Program-made: the position numbers and the translations under genes
Shown: one piece after another, positions 35,935-44,038 of the stretch
Layout: the number at the start of each line of letters is the position of its first letter
Position numbering within the stretch: position 1 is the first letter of the stretch
The notes under the pieces: generated by a model
What the model saw: the letters and a program-made list of their open reading frames with translations, nothing else
The model's database searches: none
What the model was told of the DNA's origin: nothing
Assembly (NCBI RefSeq): GCF_015645385.1
Contig: NZ_JADOET010000001.1
Coordinates: forward strand, 310,001 to 374,000
Source of the DNA: Winogradskyella marina
GTDB taxonomy: Bacteria > Bacteroidota > Bacteroidia > Flavobacteriales > Flavobacteriaceae
Reading direction: 5' to 3'
DNA length: 64,000 nt

Positions 35935-36501
35935 TTAATTATCAATTTGGAAATCACCTCCCATTTCTAACATCTGAAAGTTTTTAAATTCTTTATCCGA
36001 ATCTAATAAAACACCATGTAAAGGTCCAATAGAACGCTTAAACAAAAAGGATTCATTTGTAAACAACCATTCTAGTTTTTGATTGTAATACAATTGCTCG
36101 GTAAATAACGTATCGTTTTCGGATGTAATAATTCTAACATCGTCTCGTAAATCAATAATATCAGTTTCTTTATAAACAATAGCGTAGTTAGACGTTATCG
36201 TCGTCTTATTATTGTTTTCGTCATATATTTTAAGCTCTATACCTATCGGAAACTCATTAAAGGGAAAATTCCGATTAGAATAATCTAACATTTTTGGACT
36301 TAACAGATTGGCAACTAACCTCACTGTATCTTCTTTTAACTCGGTATATTTTAAGTCTATATGTTCAGCTTCACCAATAGGTTGATTCTGCAACACACCC
36401 ACTTTTTGAACCTCGTTAAAGTCATTGTTACATGAAAAAAACAAAGTCACAACAATTGCTGTGACTAGGTTTTTAATGATATGTGAATTTTTTGTTTTCA
36501 A
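35935..36501 (-). CDS. lptC: LptC-type LPS export lipoprotein
   Basis: LptC receives LPS from the inner-membrane LptBFG complex and passes it to LptA. The 188-residue protein has a lipoprotein signal with the cysteine in VTLFFSCNND (Cys24). The beta-rich domain after it includes the repeating IDLKYTELKEDTVRL and LTSNYAIVYKETDIIDL-like strands of LptC. The start is a TTG at 36501, directly abutting the TAA of the upstream TPR gene (TAATTG), and no early ATG exists. E. coli LptC has a membrane anchor and not a lipid anchor; lipoprotein forms seem usual in Bacteroidota. Confidence 0.85.
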   Translation of the reverse strand: MKTKNSHIIKNLVTAIVVTLFFSCNNDFNEVQKVGVLQNQPIGEAEHIDLKYTELKEDTVRLVANLLSPKMLDYSNRNFPFNEFPIGIELKIYDENNNKTTITSNYAIVYKETDIIDLRDDVRIITSENDTLFTEQLYYNQKLEWLFTNESFLFKRSIGPLHGVLLDSDKEFKNFQMLEMGGDFQIDN

Positions 36502-37881
36502 TTAACCTTTAGGTACAGTTACAGAACGTCCTATCCAGCAACCAATTTTAATTACTTCTCCTGCACAAGTACAGTTAAATATTTCTGTTTTGTTAGGCGC
36601 TTTAGCTCTATAACTAGCGGCTGTTTGCGCTGCTGTCTTTTTTAAACGACCATCAACTCTACCTGCCTTTTCTGCCTCAATTGCAGCTAACCAAAATACT
36701 GCTCTTTTGTTAAAGTTAGTGTCTCCACAACTGTTTGCACTAGCCGCATACATATTTGCAATTGCTAAATGTGGTGAACCATCTGCAGGATTAAGTTTTA
36801 AAGCTTCCATATAATATTGTCTTGCTTTTCCGTAGCTTCTTTTAGACTTAAGCTCATTAGCTAAACCTTTATATAACTTCGCCTTTTTTAAAGGGTCTGT
36901 TGACAACTCTATTGTTTGGTCTATGTATTTTTGCTCACCTGTAAGTATGTAAAGGTAATATGCAGTATCTGCACTTGGCTCGATAGTATTCTTTTGTTGA
37001 ACTAACTTTAAGAATAACGGATCTTCTTTACACTCTTTAGCATACATTCTATTCATTGCACGCTGTAACCACTCGCTATTTGTTTTGTTTTCTTCAAAAT
37101 CTCTTTCATAAAGAGGAACTAAAACGTCACAGTTAGCTCTATCACCAAGCTTTTTGTCCATACTTCCTAAAATCTGATTTTCAAAAGCCTCTATATTAGA
37201 CTCATAACTTGACTTATAACGTCCTTCCGTTTTAGTAAGTGTTCCTCCAGCTTCTTCTTTTTCAGCATATTTAATCAATTCCGTAGTCATTGAAGCAATT
37301 CGCTTTTCAATAATTTCGTTTACATCATCATACTTATTAAACATTTTTTGAGCATCATCTGAAGTTTGCGCACCTGCATCATATAAATCTACTGCTAAAG
37401 AAAAGTAAGTATAAAGACCAACTGCACTTTTAAAATTTTTAGGATCTTTTTTATAGGCTTCATCAAACATGTTATAAATCTCTTGGTCAGATTTATTTAG
37501 CACTTTTCTATATTTGTATGCTAAATTAGCTTTATCAACTAATACTTCACCAAGCGAATATCTAGATTCAAAATGCTCTCTACTCTGATCGTGCAACAAC
37601 ATTAAGTCTTCGATATGTGCTACTTGCTCTGCACCAGTAGACGTTTCTATCTTATGCTTTAAGATTTTCTCACCATGAACATAAATAGCTCTATTGAATT
37701 TAGGACACTTTTCTCTTACAATTTTCCACGGGCCATAAGCGTCATCATATTTTTTACTCTTTACATAACTATCAAACATTGATAGGTTGTTCATACAAAG
37801 TTCTTGATTGTCCTCTTGAGCAAATCCTAAGTTAACACTCATAAGGAGTGCAAAAAATAAAATAGTAATTCTCGTCTTCAT
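36502..37881 (-). CDS. Exported tetratricopeptide-repeat protein
   Basis: The 459-residue protein has a signal peptide (cleavage after VNLGFAQ, about residue 21) and is mostly helical, with recognisable TPR units near 35-75 and near 345-385 (KLYKGLANELKSKRSYGKARQYYMEALKLNPADG). It is exported, probably periplasmic. Its place between a putative outer-membrane beta-barrel gene and lptC suggests a role in envelope assembly, but this is inference from position only. The C-terminal NCTCAGEVIKIGCWIGRSV contains three cysteines that may form disulfides or bind metal. Confidence 0.85.
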   Translation of the reverse strand: MKTRITILFFALLMSVNLGFAQEDNQELCMNNLSMFDSYVKSKKYDDAYGPWKIVREKCPKFNRAIYVHGEKILKHKIETSTGAEQVAHIEDLMLLHDQSREHFESRYSLGEVLVDKANLAYKYRKVLNKSDQEIYNMFDEAYKKDPKNFKSAVGLYTYFSLAVDLYDAGAQTSDDAQKMFNKYDDVNEIIEKRIASMTTELIKYAEKEEAGGTLTKTEGRYKSSYESNIEAFENQILGSMDKKLGDRANCDVLVPLYERDFEENKTNSEWLQRAMNRMYAKECKEDPLFLKLVQQKNTIEPSADTAYYLYILTGEQKYIDQTIELSTDPLKKAKLYKGLANELKSKRSYGKARQYYMEALKLNPADGSPHLAIANMYAASANSCGDTNFNKRAVFWLAAIEAEKAGRVDGRLKKTAAQTAASYRAKAPNKTEIFNCTCAGEVIKIGCWIGRSVTVPKG

Positions 37882-37904
37882 CTTTAATTAATAATTAATA
37901 TTTG

Positions 37905-39224
37905 TTAGTTATACTTTCTTTGTTCAAACCATCTAGAGTTCAATGATAAACTCACATTAAAGCTTATAAAATTCTCTTGAATTAAGTTTTTATTAGTTGT
38001 TCCTCGTTTTCCGAATTCTAAGCCTAAATTGGCATTAGAGAATAAGTTTCGGTTTCCAACTGGTAAACCTAGTCCAAAAGACATGCCAAACTCTTTTATT
38101 GACTCATCTTTTATAACTAAACCTGTATTTGAAAAATTAAATCCTGCTCTATAAACCGCTCTTTTAAAGTATCCTGAGAAAGCATTATAATCTGGAATAT
38201 AAAAACCACCAACCGCTATTTTTGAAGAATTTTCATAGTTAGAAGGCAAGTTTGGAAATACCGGATTAGAAAAATCACTTGCAGTCTGATAGGTATATTC
38301 TGTACCAACAAACCAAGATTTTGGATCACCAACACCTACTCCTAAGGATAACGTTGACGGCAAGGTTAATTTTGTGTTTTTAAGATTTTGAGCCTCAAGA
38401 TCTACATCAATAGTATTTGATGTCGATGATGTTTCGAGAGTAGTCGCATCTAAAGTAACTGTAGAAAACGACCTAACGTTATCTGAATTAAGTTTGCTTC
38501 CTGGAGCAAATGTGGCTGTAGTTGACAACTCTAGCTTATCAGTAATCATGGTTTTGTAGCTTAGACCAAAGTTTAAATTTAAACCACTCAAATCAGACCT
38601 ATTAAATTCAACCGTTTGGTATTGCACTACTTGACCATTAGAATACTCTACTTCTAGTGCATTATTTTGAATGTTTCCGAAGTTATAATTAATATCCATA
38701 CCAACGCTCAGTTTTTCTGTAATCTGATAGCCAACACCAGCAAACACTCTATTTAAACCTCCTTCACCGTTGAAACGATTTTCTAAGACATTGTCGTCAT
38801 TAATAAGATCGAGCTTATAACCTACTGATGTAAAAGGCAGTAAACCAAAGCCAACTCCAAATTTTCCCATTGGCACAGATACAGCCAAATAATCGAAAAT
38901 AGCATTATTAGTTTTTGCATCTCCAGAGTTACTTTTTAATGTTGTATTGGTCATTGTACCGGCAACCGTAAACTTTACAGGTCTACTTTCTCCATTAAAA
39001 TAAGGCCCTTTTAATGGGTTTCCTGCGTAAGATGCTGGATTTTTTAAATTAAAATGTATACTATCTAAGTACACACCAATTCCTCCCATACTCTGGTTCT
39101 CTACAGTACCTTTAAACTTAAGACTTCCAATACCATAAAAAGAATATGGAGAACTAGTACCTTGTTGTGCAAAAGCTGCAGAACCTATAATTGTAATACA
39201 TATTACAATGAATCGTTTTATCAT
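37905..39224 (-). CDS. Putative outer-membrane beta-barrel protein
   Basis: The 439-residue protein has a signal peptide (to FAQQG, about residue 19) and an N-terminal SSPYSFYGIGSLKF region. Alternating hydrophobic strands follow, ending in an aromatic residue pattern (FISFNVSLSLNSRWFEQRKYN). This is the layout of a FadL/OmpP1-like barrel. I cannot name the ligand. Its ATG shares one base with the coaX stop (TAATG), and the TPR gene follows 23 bases later. Confidence 0.8.
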   Translation of the reverse strand: MIKRFIVICITIIGSAAFAQQGTSSPYSFYGIGSLKFKGTVENQSMGGIGVYLDSIHFNLKNPASYAGNPLKGPYFNGESRPVKFTVAGTMTNTTLKSNSGDAKTNNAIFDYLAVSVPMGKFGVGFGLLPFTSVGYKLDLINDDNVLENRFNGEGGLNRVFAGVGYQITEKLSVGMDINYNFGNIQNNALEVEYSNGQVVQYQTVEFNRSDLSGLNLNFGLSYKTMITDKLELSTTATFAPGSKLNSDNVRSFSTVTLDATTLETSSTSNTIDVDLEAQNLKNTKLTLPSTLSLGVGVGDPKSWFVGTEYTYQTASDFSNPVFPNLPSNYENSSKIAVGGFYIPDYNAFSGYFKRAVYRAGFNFSNTGLVIKDESIKEFGMSFGLGLPVGNRNLFSNANLGLEFGKRGTTNKNLIQENFISFNVSLSLNSRWFEQRKYN

Positions 39225-39952
39225 TATTTTGAATTATATTCTAGAATGAAATTCAAACCGTCCAAAAGAAAATTTGATTTCGCAAATATGGTATTTTTTA
39301 ATTGGTTTGACAAAAAATTGCTATCTCCACCTGTTAAAATAACTGTTAAATCTGAATAATCTTCTCGATATTGGTCAATTACTCCATCTATTTCCTTAAT
39401 TGCACCATAAACTACACCCGAATGAATAGAGGCCTCCGTAGAGTCTCCAACAATATTATTAGGCTGTTTTGTCTCTAATAACGGAAGATTTGCGGTTAAA
39501 TTATTCAATGTTATATATCGCAATCGTATTCCAGGCGAAATAGCACCTCCCAAATAGTGATTCTCATGAGTCACAAAATCGTAAGTTATACAGGTACCAG
39601 CATCTATAATTAAGACATTATTATTAGGAAACTGGTTTACTGACGCACAAACCAAAGCTATACGATCTACACCTAATGTTTTTGGTGTTTGATAATCATT
39701 TTTAAACGGGAAGTTTACGTTTGAACTTAATTCAATAACAATTAAATCATTTTTTATTAATTCTACGTGCTCATCAGATAAGTGACCAACCGAAGAAATA
39801 ATTGCTTTTTCCAACTTTGGAAAGCTTTTTTTCAAAGTTTTATATTGAATTTTAAACTCGTTTAGCTTAAAACTCAATTTATAAATTAAATCTGCCTTAT
39901 TAAAAACAGCAAACTTAACATACGTATTTCCCACATCTACAATAAGATTCAT
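39224..39952 (-). CDS. coaX: Type III pantothenate kinase CoaX
   Basis: CoaX phosphorylates pantothenate, the first step of coenzyme A synthesis. The 242-residue protein shows the ASKHA-fold motifs DVGNTYVKFAVF at 6-17 (phosphate-1 loop), TLGVDRIAL near 91 and IDAGTCITYD near 117. These define the type III family, which is insensitive to CoA feedback and uses a monovalent cation. It heads the minus-strand envelope operon that runs to the CNNM gene, and is divergent from tRNA-Phe. Confidence 0.95.
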   Translation of the reverse strand: MNLIVDVGNTYVKFAVFNKADLIYKLSFKLNEFKIQYKTLKKSFPKLEKAIISSVGHLSDEHVELIKNDLIVIELSSNVNFPFKNDYQTPKTLGVDRIALVCASVNQFPNNNVLIIDAGTCITYDFVTHENHYLGGAISPGIRLRYITLNNLTANLPLLETKQPNNIVGDSTEASIHSGVVYGAIKEIDGVIDQYREDYSDLTVILTGGDSNFLSNQLKNTIFAKSNFLLDGLNFILEYNSK

Positions 39953-39969
39953 AAGTAAATTATAAGTTA

Positions 39970-39977
39970 CAAATTTA
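39970..39977 (-). promoter_or_regulatory. Candidate -7 element of the coaX promoter
   Basis: On the minus strand this reads TAAATTTG (TAnnTTTG), 18 bases before the coaX ATG, which would give a very short leader. A TTTG-like -33 (39994-39997) is only 16 bases further upstream, shorter than the normal 19-21, so the call is tentative. Confidence 0.4.
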
Positions 39978-40003
39978 TAAAATCAAATTTTAGCAAATTC
40001 TTT

Positions 40004-40033
40004 TTGTGAATAATAAAAATGCTTCTATATTTG
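40004..40033 (+). promoter_or_regulatory. tRNA-Phe promoter (Bacteroidota -33/-7 type)
   Basis: TTG at 40004-40006 and TATATTTG at 40026-40033 are separated by 19 bases, a textbook Bacteroidota promoter. The tRNA begins 21 bases after the -7 box. Confidence 0.85.
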
Positions 40034-40054
40034 CACCCGCTTAATTAAGCAACT

Positions 40055-40127
40055 GGTGCCTTAGCTCAGTTGGTAGAGCAAAGGACTGAAAATCCTTGTG
40101 TCCCTGGTTCGATTCCTGGAGGCACCA
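40055..40127 (+). tRNA. tRNA-Phe (GAA anticodon)
   Basis: The 73 bases fold into a standard cloverleaf. The acceptor arms are GGTGCCT and AGGCACC with discriminator A, the D arm GCTC/GAGC contains AGTTGGTA, and the anticodon stem AAGGA/TCCTT encloses the loop CTGAAAA with GAA at positions 34-36. The T arm CCTGG/CCTGG has loop TTCGATT. The 3' CCA is not encoded (CCT follows the discriminator), so it must be added by CCA transferase. Confidence 0.98.
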
Positions 40128-40132
40128 CCTTA

Positions 40133-40168
40133 AAACCCTCGTTAACTCTATGTTTTCGAGGGTTTTTT
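40133..40168 (+). terminator. Terminator of tRNA-Phe
   Basis: AAACCCTCG and CGAGGGTTT form a perfect 9-bp stem that runs into TTTTTT, 5 bases after the tRNA. Confidence 0.9.
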
Positions 40169-40190
40169 AATTTACAGCTTTTTATTTACG

Positions 40191-40254
40191 GCGTTAATTA
40201 ACGCTAGTTCACTAGCATTCACAGCATATTCTAACATCATGTGTAATTACACAT
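40191..40254. other. Cluster of perfect palindromes between tRNA-Phe and the PUL
   Basis: Three palindromes lie together: GCGTTAATTAACGC (40191-40204), GCTAGTTCACTAGC (40203-40216, 6-bp arms) and ATGTGTAATTACACAT (40239-40254). No gene is present in 40128-40402. They might be protein-binding sites or remnants of an integration event next to the tRNA gene; I cannot decide which. Confidence 0.4.
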
Positions 40255-40347
40255 CCTTCAACGAATTTACTTTTTTTCACATCAACGTTTAGGAAAAATA
40301 TAGAAGATTATAATCAATTTTAATTATTTTGAAGTTGATAGAAAAGG

Positions 40348-40382
40348 GAAATCCCTGTAAAAAATATAATTACAGGGATTTC
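40348..40382 (-). terminator. Terminator at the end of the SusCD arm of the PUL
   Basis: GAAATCCCTGTAA and TTACAGGGATTTC form a perfect 13-bp stem with a 9-base loop, 21 bases beyond the stop of the FAS1 lipoprotein gene. On the minus strand it continues into CCCTTTTC, so the T-run is short but the stem is strong. Confidence 0.75.
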
Positions 40383-40402
40383 GACTCGCTACAAATCAAT
40401 TG

Positions 40403-42886
40403 TTATAAAGCTTCAAAACGCACATTATCTATTGCAAAATTTAATAATACATCTGCTCCTTCAAATGCCATCCCAAATTCTGCGTCCACGAGACTAAAAT
40501 CTGGAACTCCTAATACGGAACACGGTATAGATACGGTGGTCCAGCCTTCAGAATCAAAGGCTTCACCTGTATCATTCCATGGTGCCCAATCATAAAAGGC
40601 ATCGACACCATCTGAATCATTAAATCTAACTCTAAACATGCCTGCCGTTAGTGGTTCTATGGTATTAATATCAAATTTTAATACATAACCAGATAAATTT
40701 GACCCAACCGTAGATGCTCCATGAAAAGTACTGGCATCATTTCTCCAGAATAAATCTTGCCATCCTTCACCTCCTGTTTGGAAGTTTGCTCTACCATAAG
40801 CACTACCATCTAAACTTAGTGAAACATCGTTTTCCGCCACAGCATTTCCCCACCATGGCCCATTCGCATCCCAATCAAAGAACACTAATGAAGTATCATC
40901 TATAGGATCTGGCCCTCCACATCCTGGTGTATCAAATCGTACATTATCTATTGCAAAGTTTAAGAGCACATCTGCTCCTTCGAATGCCATTCCGAACTCC
41001 GCATCAACTAAACTAAAATCTGGAACTCCTAAAACAGATAACGGAATTTCAACAGTTTCCCATCCATCAGTCGTAAAAGGTTCTCCGGTATCATTCCAAG
41101 GTGCCCAATCGTAAAACGCATCTACTCCATCTGCATCATTGAATCTAATTCTAAAAGCACCATCAGTTAATGGTTCAATGACATTTATATCGAATTTTAA
41201 TGAGAAATTACTCAAGTTACTACCCACAGCTGAAGCACCATTAAACGTTCCCGCATCATTTCTCCAAAATAAATCTTGCCAACCTACACCTCCAGTTTGG
41301 AAATTTGCTCTACCATATGAACTACCATCAATACTTAAGGCTGCCGTATTTTCTGCGGTAACATTTCCCCACCAAGACCCATTGGCATCCCAATCGAAGA
41401 ATACCATTGAAGGATCTCCTACAGGACATAATCCTCCAGCGCCTGTTTCAATTCCAAGAGCACTTAATAATCCTTCTGGGATTAAAACGCGGTTAATTTC
41501 ATGAATAACTCCGTTATTGGCACCTATATTTCCTGTGGTAATAGTAGATGGTATGGCGTCACCAAAAGAAGGTAATAATCGCGCATCGTCTCCTGATAAG
41601 TCTGCAGTAATATCGTCACCATATAGTGTTGATATCGCACCTCCATATGTTAACTGGCTAGCCATTAAACTTCCTGTATGAAGGTGATAATTTATTAAAT
41701 CGGTTAATACAGCTAATTCTTCAGGTGTATCAAAATCATCTAAAGTTTCAAAATTATTTATAGCTGCAAAAAGCCCAATAAATGCGTCGTTGTTTGGCAC
41801 AAAAGCAGTTAACTCATCCGTTGATAAGCTATTTGTTAAACTCACCTTTTCTACAGCGTCTAAAAATGTTGTAAATCCTCTATCATTACATCTTTCAACA
41901 ATGTTAAGGGTTGCACTTAAAATACTTTGAAAAACGTCTTCTGGTAATAATACTTTATCTACACCATGCACAACACCATTAATCCCCTGAATATCCGTTA
42001 AAACAATATTTGCATTATTATAAGACGTATCATCTATAACAGTTCCACTAATAGCAAATGAATCGCCTTGCATTGACGTCTGTGTTGAGCCATCAGCATC
42101 TGCAGCAAGTGTATTTGCACCTGTTACCACATGATACTGTAAGATTTGTTGTAAAACCTCCTCCGGAACATCAGATAAGCTTGTCCAACCAAACGCTCCA
42201 TTTACCTGAGCCATTAACGCTTCAAATGCAGCATTGTTTGGTGCAAACAACGTATAAGGATAATTTTCGTTTGCTGTGTTTGATATAGATAACATTTCCC
42301 CTAATCCAGCTAACTCAATTGCACTGGCAAAACTAGAATAATCCGGATTTGCGACAACATGGTCTAATACAGTTGGAGGCGTTAAAACAGCATCTACGGT
42401 ATGAAGAATGCCATTTGTTGCTCCTATATCAAAAGAATTATCGACCAATGAAGCCATACCATTAAATACTATTTCATCTTCCGTATTTGTATAAAAACTA
42501 ATATTATTCCCATCTGGACCAGTTGCCAAGGTCTTTAAATAACCTGTTTCCATGGCTCCTGTAAAATCAGCAGTAACCGTACTTAATACATGGTTTAATA
42601 AAACATTTTCTAATGCCTCTCCTGTTAATGAGCTTATGTCTGAATTACCAAATGCCGAATTATTTGGCGCAAAAACCGTATAGGTTGTTGTACTGCTTAA
42701 CGTAGAGTCTAAGCGCACATCTGCCAAAGCATCAGAAAGTAAAGATAAATTAGGACTCTCCGATATAATTTCGGTTATGTTTTTTGGGCTGCTTGATGAT
42801 TGAAACATATCATCATCATCCTTACACGAAAAAAAGCATGTAAAGCCAAAAAGCAAAGTGATATATAAAATTTTAGATACTTTCAT
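40403..42886 (-). CDS. Surface lipoprotein with three FAS1 domains and two tandem Trp-rich domains
   Basis: This 827-residue lipoprotein (lipobox Cys21, FTCFFSC, followed by an acidic KDDDD stretch that favours surface export) has three fasciclin domains at about 36-170, 173-314 and 317-470. Each has the YTVFAPNNSAF-type and NGILHTVDAVL-type motifs. Two copies of a 158-residue domain follow at 494-651 and 667-824, about 83 percent identical by my count. They are rich in Trp, Tyr and Asp (FFDWDANG-WWGN, WQDLFWRNDA, FYDWAPWNDTG) and end in a strand like those of beta-sandwich carbohydrate-binding modules. As the last gene of the susC operon it is probably a surface glycan-binding protein. Binding to mannan is inferred. 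Confidence 0.85.
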   Translation of the reverse strand: MKVSKILYITLLFGFTCFFSCKDDDDMFQSSSSPKNITEIISESPNLSLLSDALADVRLDSTLSSTTTYTVFAPNNSAFGNSDISSLTGEALENVLLNHVLSTVTADFTGAMETGYLKTLATGPDGNNISFYTNTEDEIVFNGMASLVDNSFDIGATNGILHTVDAVLTPPTVLDHVVANPDYSSFASAIELAGLGEMLSISNTANENYPYTLFAPNNAAFEALMAQVNGAFGWTSLSDVPEEVLQQILQYHVVTGANTLAADADGSTQTSMQGDSFAISGTVIDDTSYNNANIVLTDIQGINGVVHGVDKVLLPEDVFQSILSATLNIVERCNDRGFTTFLDAVEKVSLTNSLSTDELTAFVPNNDAFIGLFAAINNFETLDDFDTPEELAVLTDLINYHLHTGSLMASQLTYGGAISTLYGDDITADLSGDDARLLPSFGDAIPSTITTGNIGANNGVIHEINRVLIPEGLLSALGIETGAGGLCPVGDPSMVFFDWDANGSWWGNVTAENTAALSIDGSSYGRANFQTGGVGWQDLFWRNDAGTFNGASAVGSNLSNFSLKFDINVIEPLTDGAFRIRFNDADGVDAFYDWAPWNDTGEPFTTDGWETVEIPLSVLGVPDFSLVDAEFGMAFEGADVLLNFAIDNVRFDTPGCGGPDPIDDTSLVFFDWDANGPWWGNAVAENDVSLSLDGSAYGRANFQTGGEGWQDLFWRNDASTFHGASTVGSNLSGYVLKFDINTIEPLTAGMFRVRFNDSDGVDAFYDWAPWNDTGEAFDSEGWTTVSIPCSVLGVPDFSLVDAEFGMAFEGADVLLNFAIDNVRFEAL
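40415..41407 (-). repeat. Tandem duplication encoding the two Trp-rich domains
   Basis: Units 40934-41407 and 40415-40888 encode near-identical domains, offset by 519 bases. The final 30-plus residues are identical in both copies while the DNA differs at many third positions. The duplication is therefore not recent and the protein sequence has been kept by selection. Confidence 0.9.
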
Positions 42887-42935
42887 TATAAATATTTTAG
42901 ATAATTAGTTTAAAATTTCTTCTGGTCGACTTCTA

Positions 42936-44021
42936 TTATAGGAAACCAAAATCATCTATATAGAAAATGTATTGTGCTAATCCTGTATTCGAAGATTCTT
43001 GAAAATCCATTCTAAATATTGTATCTGGCGCACCACCATTAGGGTAAAAATCTGACAACGGAATAACCACTTTATTCCATTCTCCAGGTATTAGATCTAT
43101 AGGTTGTACTGTTTGGGCTCCATCAAAATCATTTAAAGCAATTTGTACTTTATCTCCCGCTGAACCTGTTCCATAAACAGAAACCGTTAAGGCATCATAT
43201 TCATCAAAAGGAATATTTGGTGCTAAGAACGTAAGGCCAGACCATGCTTCTCTGACACTTTTTATTGAAAATTCACCTAATGCAACTTCGGTAGAAGCCA
43301 AATCATGAGTTCCACCCCATTCACTGGTTGACCAATCAGCATGTAAAGCATCAATAAAAATAGAATAACTAAATCCATAAGAATCCGATTGTGCCACAGC
43401 ACCTCTACTCGTCGCTAAATAAATAAACGCTTGTTCTACTCCTGATGGTACTTCTACAACAACTTCTGTTTGAGAAATAGATAAAATTGTTGCAGGTGCC
43501 TCTACTAGATTACCGTTTTCTTCAGATCCTGAAACGAAAGTAACCGAAGCTGTATCTGTAAAATCACCTCCTTGAAGAGTAACTGTTTTTACTCCATCTA
43601 CCGTTTCTTCAGTAAATCCATCAATTGATAGTAGAGAAAAATCATACTCGGTTGCACCTTTCAAATTTTCTAATCGTAGAATATTTTCTTGATCGATATA
43701 TGGCGCATCTTCTGGCACTTCCACAAACGCTATATTATCCGTTAAAAGTGCCGGATTAAAGCCTGCAGGAAAACCATTAAAGTCAATTGATATTAATGAC
43801 GCTAAATTCTCACCTCTTATAATGTACGTTCCTTCCAATACTCCCTGTGTTACAGGCACATCTTCCCTCGCCTCACTTACACTATGAATAACCGGCGGTG
43901 CTGTTGCTTCTGGAATTGAATCCTTGTGGAATTCATTTTCGCAAGACGTTAACTGAATTAAGGCTAACAGCATTAAAAAGAAAGCAGATATGTTGTTCAA
44001 TGTGACACTATTTTTTTTCAT
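42936..44021 (-). CDS. SGBP-type surface glycan-binding lipoprotein with IPT/TIG domains
   Basis: The 361-residue lipoprotein (lipobox in ALIQLTSCENEF, Cys27) has one or two IPT/TIG-like immunoglobulin domains (about 40-215). The C-terminal 140 residues are a beta-sandwich (DALTVSVYGTGSAGDKVQIAL..., ending IFYIDDFGFL) like the ligand-binding domain of SusE/SGBP-B-type proteins. It sits directly after susD, the usual place of a surface glycan-binding protein in a PUL. Its final strand resembles the ends of the tandem domains in the next gene, which suggests a related fold. Confidence 0.85.
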   Translation of the reverse strand: MKKNSVTLNNISAFFLMLLALIQLTSCENEFHKDSIPEATAPPVIHSVSEAREDVPVTQGVLEGTYIIRGENLASLISIDFNGFPAGFNPALLTDNIAFVEVPEDAPYIDQENILRLENLKGATEYDFSLLSIDGFTEETVDGVKTVTLQGGDFTDTASVTFVSGSEENGNLVEAPATILSISQTEVVVEVPSGVEQAFIYLATSRGAVAQSDSYGFSYSIFIDALHADWSTSEWGGTHDLASTEVALGEFSIKSVREAWSGLTFLAPNIPFDEYDALTVSVYGTGSAGDKVQIALNDFDGAQTVQPIDLIPGEWNKVVIPLSDFYPNGGAPDTIFRMDFQESSNTGLAQYIFYIDDFGFL

Positions 44022-44038
44022 AATCTTCTTTTTTATTT

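Noticed and set aside
40415-41407. Assembly artefact as the cause of the tandem domain repeat
   Set aside because: The two units differ at many synonymous sites and by about 27 residues, so they are a genuine, older duplication.
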